NCBI GenBank assembly: GCA_900315075.1
Contig: OMXV01000013.1
Span: forward strand, 23,278 to 87,277
Source: an uncultured Prevotellaceae bacterium
GTDB taxonomy: Bacteria; Bacteroidota; Bacteroidia; Bacteroidales; Bacteroidaceae
Direction of reading: 5' to 3'
Length of the DNA: 64,000 nucleotides
Shown here one piece after another: positions 17,252 to 26,433 of this stretch; position 1 is the first letter of the stretch; each line of letters starts with the position of its first letter. The position numbers were made by a program, and so were the translations under genes. Below the pieces are notes generated by a model. It searched no databases. It worked only from the letters and a program-made list of their open reading frames with translations, and had not been told where the DNA came from.

Positions 17252-18625
17252 ATGAAAAAGACTTTATTATTTATTGTTTTGCTGCTGACTACGTTTTGCA
17301 TGTCAAACGCACAGATAAAAGTTTTAGGCATCACAAAAAAGATTGTCACGCCGACAGGTGAATTGGGCGACCCCCACAAGTTGCCTGATAAACCGACATT
17401 GGAGGATGAAGCGGCATCAGATGATTCATCGCAAGGCTTTGAAGTTCCAAACGCAGATGGTGTTTCGATTTATTACAACTATATCAACAATGGCACGGAA
17501 CTGGAGGTTACCTTTCGTGGAATGTGGTATGGTCATTACAATAACGAATATAGCGGGACTGTGGTCATTCCCCAAGAGGTAACAGTTGGGGAATGTACAC
17601 TAAAAGTTACGAGCATAGGAAATAGAGCCTTCTCCGGTTGCCACGACCTAACTGCCGTCACCATTCCCAATAGTGTGACGAGTATTGGAGATTATGCATT
17701 TTCCAACTGTATCAATCTGGCCTCTATCTTGATTCCCGATAACGTGACGAGCATTGGGGATTATGGGTTCGCAGACTGCCGAAGTCTTGCCTCGGTCATC
17801 ATACCCGACAGTGTTTTGAAAATAGGAAATAATGCCTTTTACAACTGCTATGGCCTTACATCAGTCGCCATCGGCAATAGCGTGAAAGATATTGGGCGAT
17901 GGGCATTCTATGGCTGCACGAGCCTTAGCGAAATTACCCTTGGCAATAGTGTGACAAACATCGGAGAATTGGCTTTCTCCGGTTGTACCAGCCTTTCCGC
18001 TATCACCATCCCCATCAGTTTGACAAAGATTGAAGAGCAGGCATTTTATGGTTGCAGCAACCTATCTGCTGTTTATATAATGGATATGGAAGCATATTGT
18101 AACATCCAATTTGATGGTGATTTCTATCGCTATCATCATCTATATTTGAATGGTGAGATCATAAGAAATCTGACAATTCCTGAAGGTGTGACTTCTATAG
18201 GCAATTATGCGTTCTCAAAATGTTTGGGCATACCCTCCATCACTATTCCGAATAGCGTTACAAGCATCGGATATGAAACGTTTGCATTTTGCCCAGGTTT
18301 AAAAGACGTATATTGCTATGCTGAACAAGTGCCTGAAACAGGCGGCAATGCCTTCCTACATTCAAATTACGAAGGGGCAACCCTTTATGTGCCAGCAGCC
18401 TCTGTGGTTGATTACAGCAGTGCAGAACAATGGAAAGATTTTGGAAGCATCGTTGCTTTGACTCATAGTTCCCTTATGCCTTCAGAGGTTTTTGTGCCAA
18501 TAGTCACACCACACACTAATGTTACGGAATGCTACGACCTCATGGGCAGAAGGCTACAACAAACTCCACGGGAAGGTATCTACATTAAAAATGGAAAGAA
18601 ATATGTCAACCAGTTGACAAGGTAA
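17252..18625 (+). CDS. BspA-like leucine-rich-repeat protein, secreted
   Basis: A 457-aa exported protein with a signal peptide (MKKTLLFIVLLLTTFCMSNA). From about residue 105 to 360 it consists of 23-residue LRR_5 (BspA / Treponema type) repeats with the pattern TSIGDYAFSNCxxLxxIxIPxxV. After a stop-gap segment it ends in ECYDLMGRRLQQTPREGIYI and a short basic end, a tail shared with the next gene. Members of the family bind host proteins or other bacteria in oral and gut Prevotella relatives; the ligand here is unknown. A GTG six bases upstream is an alternative start, but the ATG gives the better signal peptide. Confidence 0.87.
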   Translation: MKKTLLFIVLLLTTFCMSNAQIKVLGITKKIVTPTGELGDPHKLPDKPTLEDEAASDDSSQGFEVPNADGVSIYYNYINNGTELEVTFRGMWYGHYNNEYSGTVVIPQEVTVGECTLKVTSIGNRAFSGCHDLTAVTIPNSVTSIGDYAFSNCINLASILIPDNVTSIGDYGFADCRSLASVIIPDSVLKIGNNAFYNCYGLTSVAIGNSVKDIGRWAFYGCTSLSEITLGNSVTNIGELAFSGCTSLSAITIPISLTKIEEQAFYGCSNLSAVYIMDMEAYCNIQFDGDFYRYHHLYLNGEIIRNLTIPEGVTSIGNYAFSKCLGIPSITIPNSVTSIGYETFAFCPGLKDVYCYAEQVPETGGNAFLHSNYEGATLYVPAASVVDYSSAEQWKDFGSIVALTHSSLMPSEVFVPIVTPHTNVTECYDLMGRRLQQTPREGIYIKNGKKYVNQLTR

Positions 18626-18676
18626 TGGTTTGTTAGTATTTGAATAAAGAGATAAAACAATTAAAACAATGATAAG

Positions 18677-21004
18677 ATGAAGAAACTAATCCTTTTTTTA
18701 GTATTGATATTACTGCCACTGACTGTTGGTGCAGCCACGCAAATCGACGGTGTCTTTTACAACTTAAATAAAAGTACCAAAACAGCAGAAGTATGTTCCG
18801 ACAGGCGCTGCAGATATAACGGAGATGTGGTCATTCCCTCTACGGTAACTTATGAAGGAACTGAATACAATGTGACGAGTATTGGTGAGAGCGCGTTTTC
18901 TAAGTGTACAGAAATAACCTCCGTGACTATCCCTAATAGCGTGACAAGCATTGGCAAAGGCATTTTTTACGGCTGCACGAATCTGACCTCAATAGTAATA
19001 GAAGAAGGAAATTCAAAGTTTGACTCTCGTGATAACTGCAATGCCATTATTGAAACGGCAAGTAACAAACTATTACATGGCTGCCAAACTACGACTATTC
19101 CCAATAGTGTGACGAGTATTGGTAATTTAGCCTTCGAAGATTGTTCAGGACTTACGTTCATCAACTTACCCGAAGGGGTTACAGACATTGGAGAGAGTGC
19201 ATTCTCTGGCTGCTATGACCTAACCACTATCAATATCCCCAACAGTGTGACAAACATTGGTAATAACGCATTCAATCAATGCAATGCCCTGACAAAGGTT
19301 GAAATAAACAACAATGCGATAGTATCAAAAGAATATACTTCAAGTTCTGGTTCTACGGTTAATGTCTATTTTGGTGATCAGGTCAAAGAGTATGTATTAG
19401 GCGATGATGTGACGAGTATAGGCAAATATGCATTTTGGAACAGTCCTAATCTGACCTCAGTAAAAATGTCCAACAGCGTAACAAACATTGGAGAATTTGC
19501 TTTTGGGGAATGTTCCAAACTTACTTCTATTGATATGTCAGACAATCTGACAAGCATTGGAGAAAGTGCATTTTCCAATTGTAGAAGCCTGACTTCTATC
19601 ACCATTCCCAGCGGTGTGACGAAAATTGAGTTATGGACATTCAGCGGCTGTGGATTAGACCGAGTTGAAATACACAGCAATGCGATTGTATCAAAAGACT
19701 ATAATTATTCTGGTTTGTCAAGTGATTTTGGTTATTATGTCAAAGAGTATGTATTAGGAGAAGAAATAAAAGGCATTGGAAATTATGCTTTCCGTGACTG
19801 TAAAGCCACCTCTATCAATATTCCTGACAATGTGGTTAGTATCGGAGACAGTGCATTTTACAACTGTAGTAATCTAACCTCTCTTTATATACCTGAGAAA
19901 GTAGCAAGCATCGGTGACAACGCCTTCTATAATTGTAATAGTCTAAACTCAATTCAGGTTGAAAGCGGAAATACAACCTATGACTCTCGCGAAAACTGCA
20001 ATGCTCTTATTAAAACAGCAGACAATACAATGATACTTGGCTGCCAGAATTCGATTATTCCCAACACAATAACAACCATTGGGGATAATGCGTTCTATTT
20101 GTGTGCTGGCCTGACTTCCATCAGTATTCCAAACAGTGTGACGATTATAGGAGACAATGCTTTCGCTGGTTGCAATGGTCTTACTGCTGTCAATATCCCC
20201 AACAACCTGATTAGCATCGGCAAATACGCATTCTCTCATTGCAAACAACTCACCGAATTTACTATTCCTGGCAGTTTGACCACCATTGATGAGGGTGCGT
20301 TCTTCTTTTGCACAGGTCTGACCTCCATCATCATCTCAAATAGTGTAACTGCCATAGAATATCGGGCATTTACTGGCTGTTCCGGTTTGACTTCTATTCA
20401 AGTAGAAAGCGGAAACGCAGTATATGACTCTCGTGATAACTGCAATGCTATTATCGAAACAGCAAGCAACACGCTTATTCAAGGATGCCAGAATACGGTT
20501 ATTCCTAACAGTGTGACAAGTATAGGAAACGGTGCCTTCAATCAATGCATCAATCTCACCTCTATATGTATTCCCAACGGTGTGACGAACATTGGGAGAG
20601 GTGCTTTCGCTGATTGCAGTAATCTGGCCACCATTATTATTCCCAGCAGCATCACTACTATCGGTGATTATGCTTTCATACGTTGTGGCTTAAGAGACAT
20701 GTATTGCTATGCAGAACAACTTCCTGAAATAGGTGATATCATTTTTGAGTATTCCTGTTATCACGCTACGCTCCATGTACCTGAAGCATTGATAGATACT
20801 TATATCTATGCTGCACAATGGATGGACTTTGGTAGTATTGTAGCATTGACAGAAAACGACCCGAAACCAACGGATATCATATCGGCAATAGCAACGCAAC
20901 AGCCTACTATTACAGAGTGCTACGACCTCATGGGCCGCCGGCTACAACAAGTGCCACAAAAAGGCATCTATATTCAGAATGGGCGGAAGTACGTTGTTCG
21001 GTAG
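18677..21004 (+). CDS. BspA-like leucine-rich-repeat protein, secreted (long)
   Basis: A 775-aa paralogue of the preceding gene, 51 nt downstream and probably co-transcribed. Signal peptide MKKLILFLVLILLPLTVGA. About 20 or more LRR_5 repeats run from residue 60 to 690 (NVTSIGESAFSKCTEITSVT and similar). They are broken by three islands with the wording YDSRDNCNAIIETASN(T/K)L, which look like internally duplicated larger modules. The C-terminus, ECYDLMGRRLQQVPQKGIYI plus a basic end, matches the tail of the shorter protein. The surface-adhesion role is inferred from the family. Confidence 0.87.
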   Translation: MKKLILFLVLILLPLTVGAATQIDGVFYNLNKSTKTAEVCSDRRCRYNGDVVIPSTVTYEGTEYNVTSIGESAFSKCTEITSVTIPNSVTSIGKGIFYGCTNLTSIVIEEGNSKFDSRDNCNAIIETASNKLLHGCQTTTIPNSVTSIGNLAFEDCSGLTFINLPEGVTDIGESAFSGCYDLTTINIPNSVTNIGNNAFNQCNALTKVEINNNAIVSKEYTSSSGSTVNVYFGDQVKEYVLGDDVTSIGKYAFWNSPNLTSVKMSNSVTNIGEFAFGECSKLTSIDMSDNLTSIGESAFSNCRSLTSITIPSGVTKIELWTFSGCGLDRVEIHSNAIVSKDYNYSGLSSDFGYYVKEYVLGEEIKGIGNYAFRDCKATSINIPDNVVSIGDSAFYNCSNLTSLYIPEKVASIGDNAFYNCNSLNSIQVESGNTTYDSRENCNALIKTADNTMILGCQNSIIPNTITTIGDNAFYLCAGLTSISIPNSVTIIGDNAFAGCNGLTAVNIPNNLISIGKYAFSHCKQLTEFTIPGSLTTIDEGAFFFCTGLTSIIISNSVTAIEYRAFTGCSGLTSIQVESGNAVYDSRDNCNAIIETASNTLIQGCQNTVIPNSVTSIGNGAFNQCINLTSICIPNGVTNIGRGAFADCSNLATIIIPSSITTIGDYAFIRCGLRDMYCYAEQLPEIGDIIFEYSCYHATLHVPEALIDTYIYAAQWMDFGSIVALTENDPKPTDIISAIATQQPTITECYDLMGRRLQQVPQKGIYIQNGRKYVVR

Positions 21005-21043
21005 ATACATGAAAGGTATAGTATCATTTAAAACCATTCGAAG

Positions 21044-22056
21044 ATGAAAAAGTTATTTATTCCATTTCTGCTGCTATTGACAACGATGCCATTGGTGTTG
21101 GCTGCGCAGGTAAATCCGCAGAAAGGATATATCATCACCAACGACAATGACACCATCTATGGCACTATCGACTACCTGACGGATGCACGAAATGTAAAGG
21201 AATGTCTCTTTCAAAAAAAGGGTGAGAGTGAGTATAAAGCGCTTTCACCAAAAGATATCAAAGGCTATCGCCTGGCCGACGACGGTATCTATTATGTCAG
21301 CAGGATGTTCACTGGCAGTGAAAAGCTGGAAATGCTCTTTGCCGAGTACCTCATTAAAGGCGGTGTGAGCCTCTACCGCTATTACTACGATGCCAACAAT
21401 TATTTCGGCTTCGTAGATGACAACGGCAAGGAGGTCATCATCTGTAACGATGACTTGAACAGCGACCTGAGCACCTACAACAATAAGTTGCAGGAGAGGC
21501 GGCAGAAAGTGCAGGAGGTGAACACATTGATGTATCAGGACAGGACAATTGCCAACCGTCTGTGGAAAATGGACCTGACCAGCGACGACCTGACGGAATT
21601 GGTGAAGCAGTATGATGAACAGTATTGTACGTTTTCATGGCTCAACTGGAACTCAGTTATACGCCCCACAATTATAAAGCCTCTGAAGTGATGTTAGAGG
21701 GTGGCAATCCGAAAATGAGCGTCAATGAAATAGCCGCTCGCTTCGGTGCGAGTTATGCGTTCAGCCATGGCACTGGTATTAAACCCTACATCAAGGGCGG
21801 ACTGCATTTAGCCTGGAATTCAGGAATTAAGGAGAAGAACGTCGTATTCATGTACGACTACCATGGTGGAGAGCCACAAAAGACAACGGGCGACTTGGTT
21901 TACGACAATGAACTGAGAGCAGGTATCTACCTCGGTGCAGGTGTGGATATCGGCCAAATACGCATCAACGCCTTATGGAAAAAGGCAAAGAGCAGCTTCA
22001 ACTGTCTGAACGAGAAAGGCTGTGGAATTCTTACTGTTGCGTATCTGTTTCAATAG
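21044..22056 (+). pseudogene. Broken outer-membrane beta-barrel protein gene
   Basis: Two frames appear to be halves of one gene. The first (21044-21691, 215 aa) has a signal peptide (MKKLFIPFLLLLTTMPLVLA) and a soluble domain that ends sensibly at VKQYDEQYC, then runs into 20 unrelated residues. The second (from about 21640 to 22056, +1/-1 shifted) reads as barrel strands (ELSYTPHNYKASEVMLEG, IAARFGASYAFSHGTGIKPY, LRAGIYLGAGVDIGQIRINA) and ends in YLFQ, a normal barrel terminus. The join near 21620-21645 seems to have lost the first barrel strands as well as the frame. I treat the locus as a pseudogene; function is unknown. Confidence 0.65.
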
Positions 22057-22189
22057 AACTTGTTTACTCGAAAGCACAAAGAAGCCTGTAAAAACTAAGG
22101 ATTATTCTATTTTTGAGTCCAATTTAATAAGTGATTAGTCGTAGAGATATACACAGGGTATGTAGTATGACAGATAAAATGGATTTTCA

Positions 22190-22627
22190 ATGAAAAAAGT
22201 TTTTATCTATTTGCTGGTTGTCTTTAGCCCGTTAGTGTTGAGTCTGGTCGGGTGTTCAGACGATGATTACACTTCCAACTCCATTGTTGGCCTCTGGGAG
22301 ATGACAGGCTATAGAAATGGCTGGATTCCTCTGCAGATAGTTGAGGAAGGAGACATTGTCGTCGAATTCACCAAAAATGGAAAGGTGAATACTCTGGGCA
22401 AGGACGAAGGACCTCATCCATTCAATAAAAACAGTACTTGTAGATACTCTATCGTTAAAATTGAACGCTCCATCTTTACTGGAAAATCAGGTGAAGCTAT
22501 CAAGATAACCGATGAGAATGCTCCTGAATGGTCTTATTTCTTCAGTTATTCCTTTTCTAATGACACGCTTTTTCTCTCACAAGAAGCCTATGACGGATGG
22601 GGGTATGTCTTCAAGAGACTAAGATGA
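22190..22627 (+). CDS. Lipocalin-like lipoprotein, probably surface exposed
   Basis: A 145-aa lipoprotein. The signal peptide ends in a lipobox (VLSLVGC) and the mature start is CSDDDYTSN, an acidic run after the cysteine that resembles the Bacteroidetes surface-export signal. The rest (IVGLWEMTGYRNGW, then IVVEFTKNGKVNTLG, ending GWGYVFKRLR) has the feel of a small lipocalin-like barrel. No specific function can be given. Confidence 0.65.
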   Translation: MKKVFIYLLVVFSPLVLSLVGCSDDDYTSNSIVGLWEMTGYRNGWIPLQIVEEGDIVVEFTKNGKVNTLGKDEGPHPFNKNSTCRYSIVKIERSIFTGKSGEAIKITDENAPEWSYFFSYSFSNDTLFLSQEAYDGWGYVFKRLR

Positions 22628-22675
22628 CGGGGGTGTAATAATTCAGGCATAAATCTTCGTTGTCCTAATGTTTTC

Positions 22676-22683
22676 TATATTTG
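22676..22683 (+). promoter_or_regulatory. Predicted -7 box before the 241-aa gene
   Basis: TATATTTG fits TAnnTTTG and lies 39 nt before the ATG at 22723. It overlaps a TTG at 22681 that could otherwise be taken as the start, so the ATG is preferred. Confidence 0.45.
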
Positions 22684-22722
22684 CAATCAGACAATCTAAT
22701 TCACCATTATACAAATAAAAAT

Positions 22723-23448
22723 ATGAGGAAGATTATTGTATCTATCATTCTACTTCTATGTATTTGTTGTTGTAAAGCAACGCATGAAAAAAGTGTTGAG
22801 CTTATTGACAAATCCAGCACAAACCCTCCTGCTGATGTGGTTATCATAAAAGACTCCTTCCCGATGTCAAATGACTTTTATGGACATGAAAAGGAATATT
22901 TAGTGTCAAGGAATTATATTGGCATCCGATATGTAAATAACCAAGACACGGTCATTGAAGAACCCGTTCCTAATTTTTCGCCGAAAGTGATGAAAGAGAT
23001 TCACTCATACGGAAAAGACATCATCCCTTATCTTATCAATCAAATTCATAGGGGAGAAATGCTAAGTCCAAATTTTATCAATCCATATGAATCTAACTTG
23101 GGAAAAATGGATCTTCATGGTGGACCATTGGGCATCAACTATGCCTATATGATTGAATTAATATTGGCAAAAGATTCCATCAAGGACAACTATGTTTATA
23201 AGGGTGGTTATGATACTTGGTATGAGAAAATGAAACCTTACAAAATCTACGGCCATTGTACAATAATCGAGAAAAAAGATTTGAACAATCCAGATGTTCT
23301 ACCCGTATCATTTGATGACATGAAAACGATTAAAGACATTTATATTAAATGGTGGGAAAGCAATAAGGATGAAAGCCTTGAAGCTTTAAGAAAGAAGTGG
23401 AGAGACGAAGGAAGTCCTTTGCAAAATTCTCCGTATATGTGGATATGA
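22723..23448 (+). CDS. Hypothetical exported protein
   Basis: A 241-aa protein that I do not recognise. It starts with a hydrophobic signal-like segment (MRKIIVSIILLLCICCCKATHEK) with three cysteines in a row, probably a lipoprotein. The remainder is soluble, with a tryptophan- and lysine-rich C-terminal part (IKDIYIKWWESNKDESLEAL, then KWRDEGSPLQNSPYMW). The start is placed after a -7 box at 22676. Low-complexity spacing on both sides suggests a single-gene transcript. Confidence 0.6.
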   Translation: MRKIIVSIILLLCICCCKATHEKSVELIDKSSTNPPADVVIIKDSFPMSNDFYGHEKEYLVSRNYIGIRYVNNQDTVIEEPVPNFSPKVMKEIHSYGKDIIPYLINQIHRGEMLSPNFINPYESNLGKMDLHGGPLGINYAYMIELILAKDSIKDNYVYKGGYDTWYEKMKPYKIYGHCTIIEKKDLNNPDVLPVSFDDMKTIKDIYIKWWESNKDESLEALRKKWRDEGSPLQNSPYMWI

Positions 23449-23741
23449 ATGTGATATTTAAAACTAAGGAACTTGCATAAACATTAGAAATTGAGAATTC
23501 GTAAACTAATGAAGAGAATTTAGGAGAATTATTGTCGCAAACGACGTGTGAACTAACATGATGGAGTTGGGAAATGACTTGTCATTTCATCTCAAATTCC
23601 CTCTAAATTCCATTATAATGGAAAATTCTTTAATTCTCTAATTCGTGACAAAAAAGGTGGCAAACTTCAGTCAATTATTTCAAAGAATCACTATGCTATT
23701 TTTAAAAAATTCTGTAATTTTGCAAATGAAATAGCGACGTG
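23449..23741. other. Intergenic region with palindromes before the cobalamin operon
   Basis: No gene is seen. There are two neat palindromes: GAAATGAC-TT-GTCATTTC (23571-23588) and a perfect 16-base TTCCATTATAATGGAA (23608-23623). Copies of a GAGAATT word run in both orientations. TAATTTTG at 23715-23722 is a likely -7 box for the cobalamin operon, 20 nt before its ATG. No B12-box (AGTCAGAAGACCTGCC-like) is present, so the biosynthetic operon has no visible cobalamin riboswitch. Confidence 0.6.
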
Positions 23742-24395
23742 ATGAAACCATCTTTTCTTATATCAGCACCCACCAGTGGCTCGGGCAAAACGACGATTGC
23801 CCGAGGACTAATGGCGTTGCTGACACAGAAGGGATATCGGGTGCAACCATTTAAATGCGGCCCCGACTATATCGACACAAAATTCCATGCTGCCGTCTGT
23901 GGTCGTCCGAGCATCAATCTCGATACATATATGGCCACGCCCGAACATGTGCAACAGTTGTTTGCGCACTATGGTGCCGATGCAGACTATCGTATTGTGG
24001 AAGGTATGATGGGACTCTACGACGGCTATGACCGCGACAAGGGTTCTTCGGCAGAGATTGCCCGTGTGCTCGACATCCCCGTCATTTTAGTGGTCGATGC
24101 CAAGTCTGCCGCCTATTCCATGGCACCTTTGCTCTCAGGTTTCATCCATTTCAGGGAAGACGTTCATATCCGTGGTGTAATCTTCAACAAAGTAGGTTCG
24201 GCACGACATTTTGCCATGCTCCAACAAGTTTGCGACGACTTGCATGTGGAGTGTTTAGGCTATCTGCCCAAGCGAGTTGCCCTCGAACAATCCTCCCGCT
24301 ACTTAGGTCTTGACTTCTCTGAAAAGCCAGAGACCAAGGAATTAATCGAATTATTAGAACAGAATGTGAAATGGGAAAGGTTGGCAACGTTTTAA
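23742..24395 (+). CDS. cbiA: Cobyrinate a,c-diamide synthase, ATPase half (split CbiA/CobB)
   Basis: N-terminal, ATP-dependent half of the enzyme that amidates the a and c side chains of cobyrinate. The 217-aa frame has the P-loop APTSGSGKTTIARGL (about residues 8-22), KCGPDYIDTKFHAAVCGRPS (about 38-57) and the EGMMGLYDGYDRDKGSSAEI segment. It then stops at WERLATF. The glutaminase half follows in the -1 frame from 24371, overlapping by 25 nt. In most bacteria the two are one protein of about 430-460 aa. This may be a frameshift, a sequencing error, or two separately translated subunits. The rest of the operon is intact. Confidence 0.85.
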   Translation: MKPSFLISAPTSGSGKTTIARGLMALLTQKGYRVQPFKCGPDYIDTKFHAAVCGRPSINLDTYMATPEHVQQLFAHYGADADYRIVEGMMGLYDGYDRDKGSSAEIARVLDIPVILVVDAKSAAYSMAPLLSGFIHFREDVHIRGVIFNKVGSARHFAMLQQVCDDLHVECLGYLPKRVALEQSSRYLGLDFSEKPETKELIELLEQNVKWERLATF

Positions 24396-24928
24396 TCGCA
24401 CGCAATGCAGAGTCATTTTCCTTTATCTATCAGGAAACGATAGACCGTTGGGAAGACGTCAGTTTCTTTGACCCCGAGAGCGATGCCCCCGACCTGTCAG
24501 ACATAGACTTGCTCTACCTACCCGGTGGTTATCCCGAGCGCCATCTCGATGCATTGATGAAAATGACTGCCACCCGTCAAGTTATCAAAGACTATGTAGA
24601 AAAAGGCGGACGAGTAATTGCTGAATGTGGTGGCATGATGTATCTCTGTCGCGCAATTGTCACCGACGAAGGCGAATATCCCATGTGTGGCGTGCTGCCT
24701 TATACCATCACCGCTCGCACATCAGACCGCAAACTCTCACTTGGCTACCGCCGATTTATACTTGACGGCAAGGAGTATCGCGGACATGAATTCCATTACA
24801 CACAATTCCTCGGTGAGCCCCCCCCCTCAGCCACCCAAGTATATAATGCGAAGGGAGAACCTGTTAGCACCCCTGTTATCCAATACAAAAACGTATTAGC
24901 CAGTTATACACACCTTTACAATCCATGA
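24371..24928 (+). CDS. cbiA: Cobyrinate a,c-diamide synthase, glutaminase half (split CbiA/CobB)
   Basis: C-terminal class-I glutamine amidotransferase-like half of CbiA. Typical motifs are IDLLYLPGGYPERHL (about residues 44-58), AECGGMMYLCRAI with the nucleophilic cysteine (about 84), and GHEFHYTQF (about 140). Its own ATG at 24371 lies 25 nt before the stop of the ATPase half, so translational coupling is possible. One extra base near 24380-24390 would instead join the halves as RLAT-VLIARNAESF. The segment encoding GEPPPSATQ contains a run of nine C (about 24818-24826). It overlaps cobQ by ATGA. Confidence 0.83.
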   Translation: MGKVGNVLIARNAESFSFIYQETIDRWEDVSFFDPESDAPDLSDIDLLYLPGGYPERHLDALMKMTATRQVIKDYVEKGGRVIAECGGMMYLCRAIVTDEGEYPMCGVLPYTITARTSDRKLSLGYRRFILDGKEYRGHEFHYTQFLGEPPPSATQVYNAKGEPVSTPVIQYKNVLASYTHLYNP

Positions 24929-26433
24929 AACGACTACACCCTCTCATGTTTGCCGGTACTGGCAGCGACGTAGGCAAGAGCATCCTTGCCACCGCCTTCT
25001 GTCGTATCTTCCGCCAAGACGGTTATTCTCCCGCCCCCTTCAAAGCACAAAATATGGCCCTCAATTCCTATGCCACCCCAGAGGGACTTGAGATAGGTCG
25101 AGCACAAGCTGTTCAAGCCGAAGCAGCCGGAATTGCCTGCCATACCGACATGAACCCCCTGCTGCTGAAACCCCAAAGCGACCACACCAGTCAGGTGGTG
25201 CTCAACGGCAAACCTATTGGCAACAAAAATGCCTATAATTACTGGCGACGGGGCAGTAGCGACATCGATTTCCGAAAAGAAGTGTGCTCAGCATTCGACC
25301 GTCTTGCCACCCGTTACAATCCTATTGTGATGGAGGGAGCCGGCAGTATCTCAGAAATCAACCTCCGCTCGACCGACTTAGTCAATCTTCCCATGGCCCG
25401 CCATGCCCATGCCGATGTATTCCTTGTGGGCGATATCGACCGTGGCGGCGTATTCGCCTCGGTCTATGGCAGCATCACACTCCAGACGCCAGAAGACCGC
25501 CAACTCATCAAGGGCATCCTCATCAATAAATTTCGAGGCGACCTGCGGCTATTCGACAACGGACGTAAAATGCTTGAGGATATCTGTGGCGTACCTGTAC
25601 TTGGTGTCGTTCCCTACTACAAAGACATCCATATCGAGGAGGAGGATTCTGTGGCATTGTCACAAAAGTCGTGGCAGATGGAGCAAGGCAAGGTCAACGT
25701 GGCTGTGGTGATGCTCCAACACCTCTCCAACTACACCGACTTCGACCTGCTGGAACAAGACCCTCGCGTGCATCTGTTCTATACAAACAATGTAGAAGAC
25801 CTGCGCAAGGCCGACATCATCATCATCCCCGGCACGAAATCCACCCTCCACGACCTCTACGAATTACGTCGGAACGGATGTGCCCAAGCCATCCTCCGTG
25901 CCCGTCGTAATGGCGCAACAATATTTGGCATTTGCGGTGGCTATCAGTTGATGGGTATGGAAGTATGCGACCCCCATCATGTGGAGGGTGACATTGAACG
26001 ACTGCCAGGCTTGGGACTTCTCCCCACAGCAACCACCATGACAGATGAAAAAGTGACCCGACAGGTACATGCAAAGCTATCTACCTCATACGCCGCCGAA
26101 AACGATGCAACACTAATTGGCTATGAAATACACAGTGGCAAGACACGTCCCTTCGGCGATGCCACACCATCTCCCCTACTTCATCTAAACGACGACCGTG
26201 ATGACGGTACCGTCGTCGATGAAAAATGCTTTGGCACCTATGTGCATGGTATTCTCGATAATCCCTCGTTTATTGATTTCCTTCTGTCACCCTATCATGA
26301 GAAGATTAAGGGCGACATGAAGTCGTTTGATTACCAAACATACAAAGAAGAGCAATACAACCTGCTGGCAGCTCATGTCAGGAAATATGTGGATATGGAA
26401 AGAATTTACGAAATCCTCCAAGATTATGATTAA
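24925..26433 (+). CDS. cobQ: Cobyric acid synthase
   Basis: CobQ/CbiP amidates the b, d, e and g side chains of adenosylcobyrinate a,c-diamide. The 502-aa protein has the N-terminal ATP-binding domain (MFAGTGSDVGKSILATAFCR, then PFKAQNMALNSYATPEGLEI). The C-terminal triad-type amidotransferase domain contains FGICGGYQLMG (nucleophile cysteine, about residue 336) and CFGTYVHGILDN (histidine, about 439). It is full length and overlaps its neighbours on both sides by a few bases, as expected in a tight operon. Confidence 0.96.
   Translation: MKRLHPLMFAGTGSDVGKSILATAFCRIFRQDGYSPAPFKAQNMALNSYATPEGLEIGRAQAVQAEAAGIACHTDMNPLLLKPQSDHTSQVVLNGKPIGNKNAYNYWRRGSSDIDFRKEVCSAFDRLATRYNPIVMEGAGSISEINLRSTDLVNLPMARHAHADVFLVGDIDRGGVFASVYGSITLQTPEDRQLIKGILINKFRGDLRLFDNGRKMLEDICGVPVLGVVPYYKDIHIEEEDSVALSQKSWQMEQGKVNVAVVMLQHLSNYTDFDLLEQDPRVHLFYTNNVEDLRKADIIIIPGTKSTLHDLYELRRNGCAQAILRARRNGATIFGICGGYQLMGMEVCDPHHVEGDIERLPGLGLLPTATTMTDEKVTRQVHAKLSTSYAAENDATLIGYEIHSGKTRPFGDATPSPLLHLNDDRDDGTVVDEKCFGTYVHGILDNPSFIDFLLSPYHEKIKGDMKSFDYQTYKEEQYNLLAAHVRKYVDMERIYEILQDYD

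Noticed and set aside
23449-23741. Possible cobalamin riboswitch before the biosynthetic operon
   Set aside because: No B12 box or aptamer core is visible, unlike the clear one at 42254-42420.
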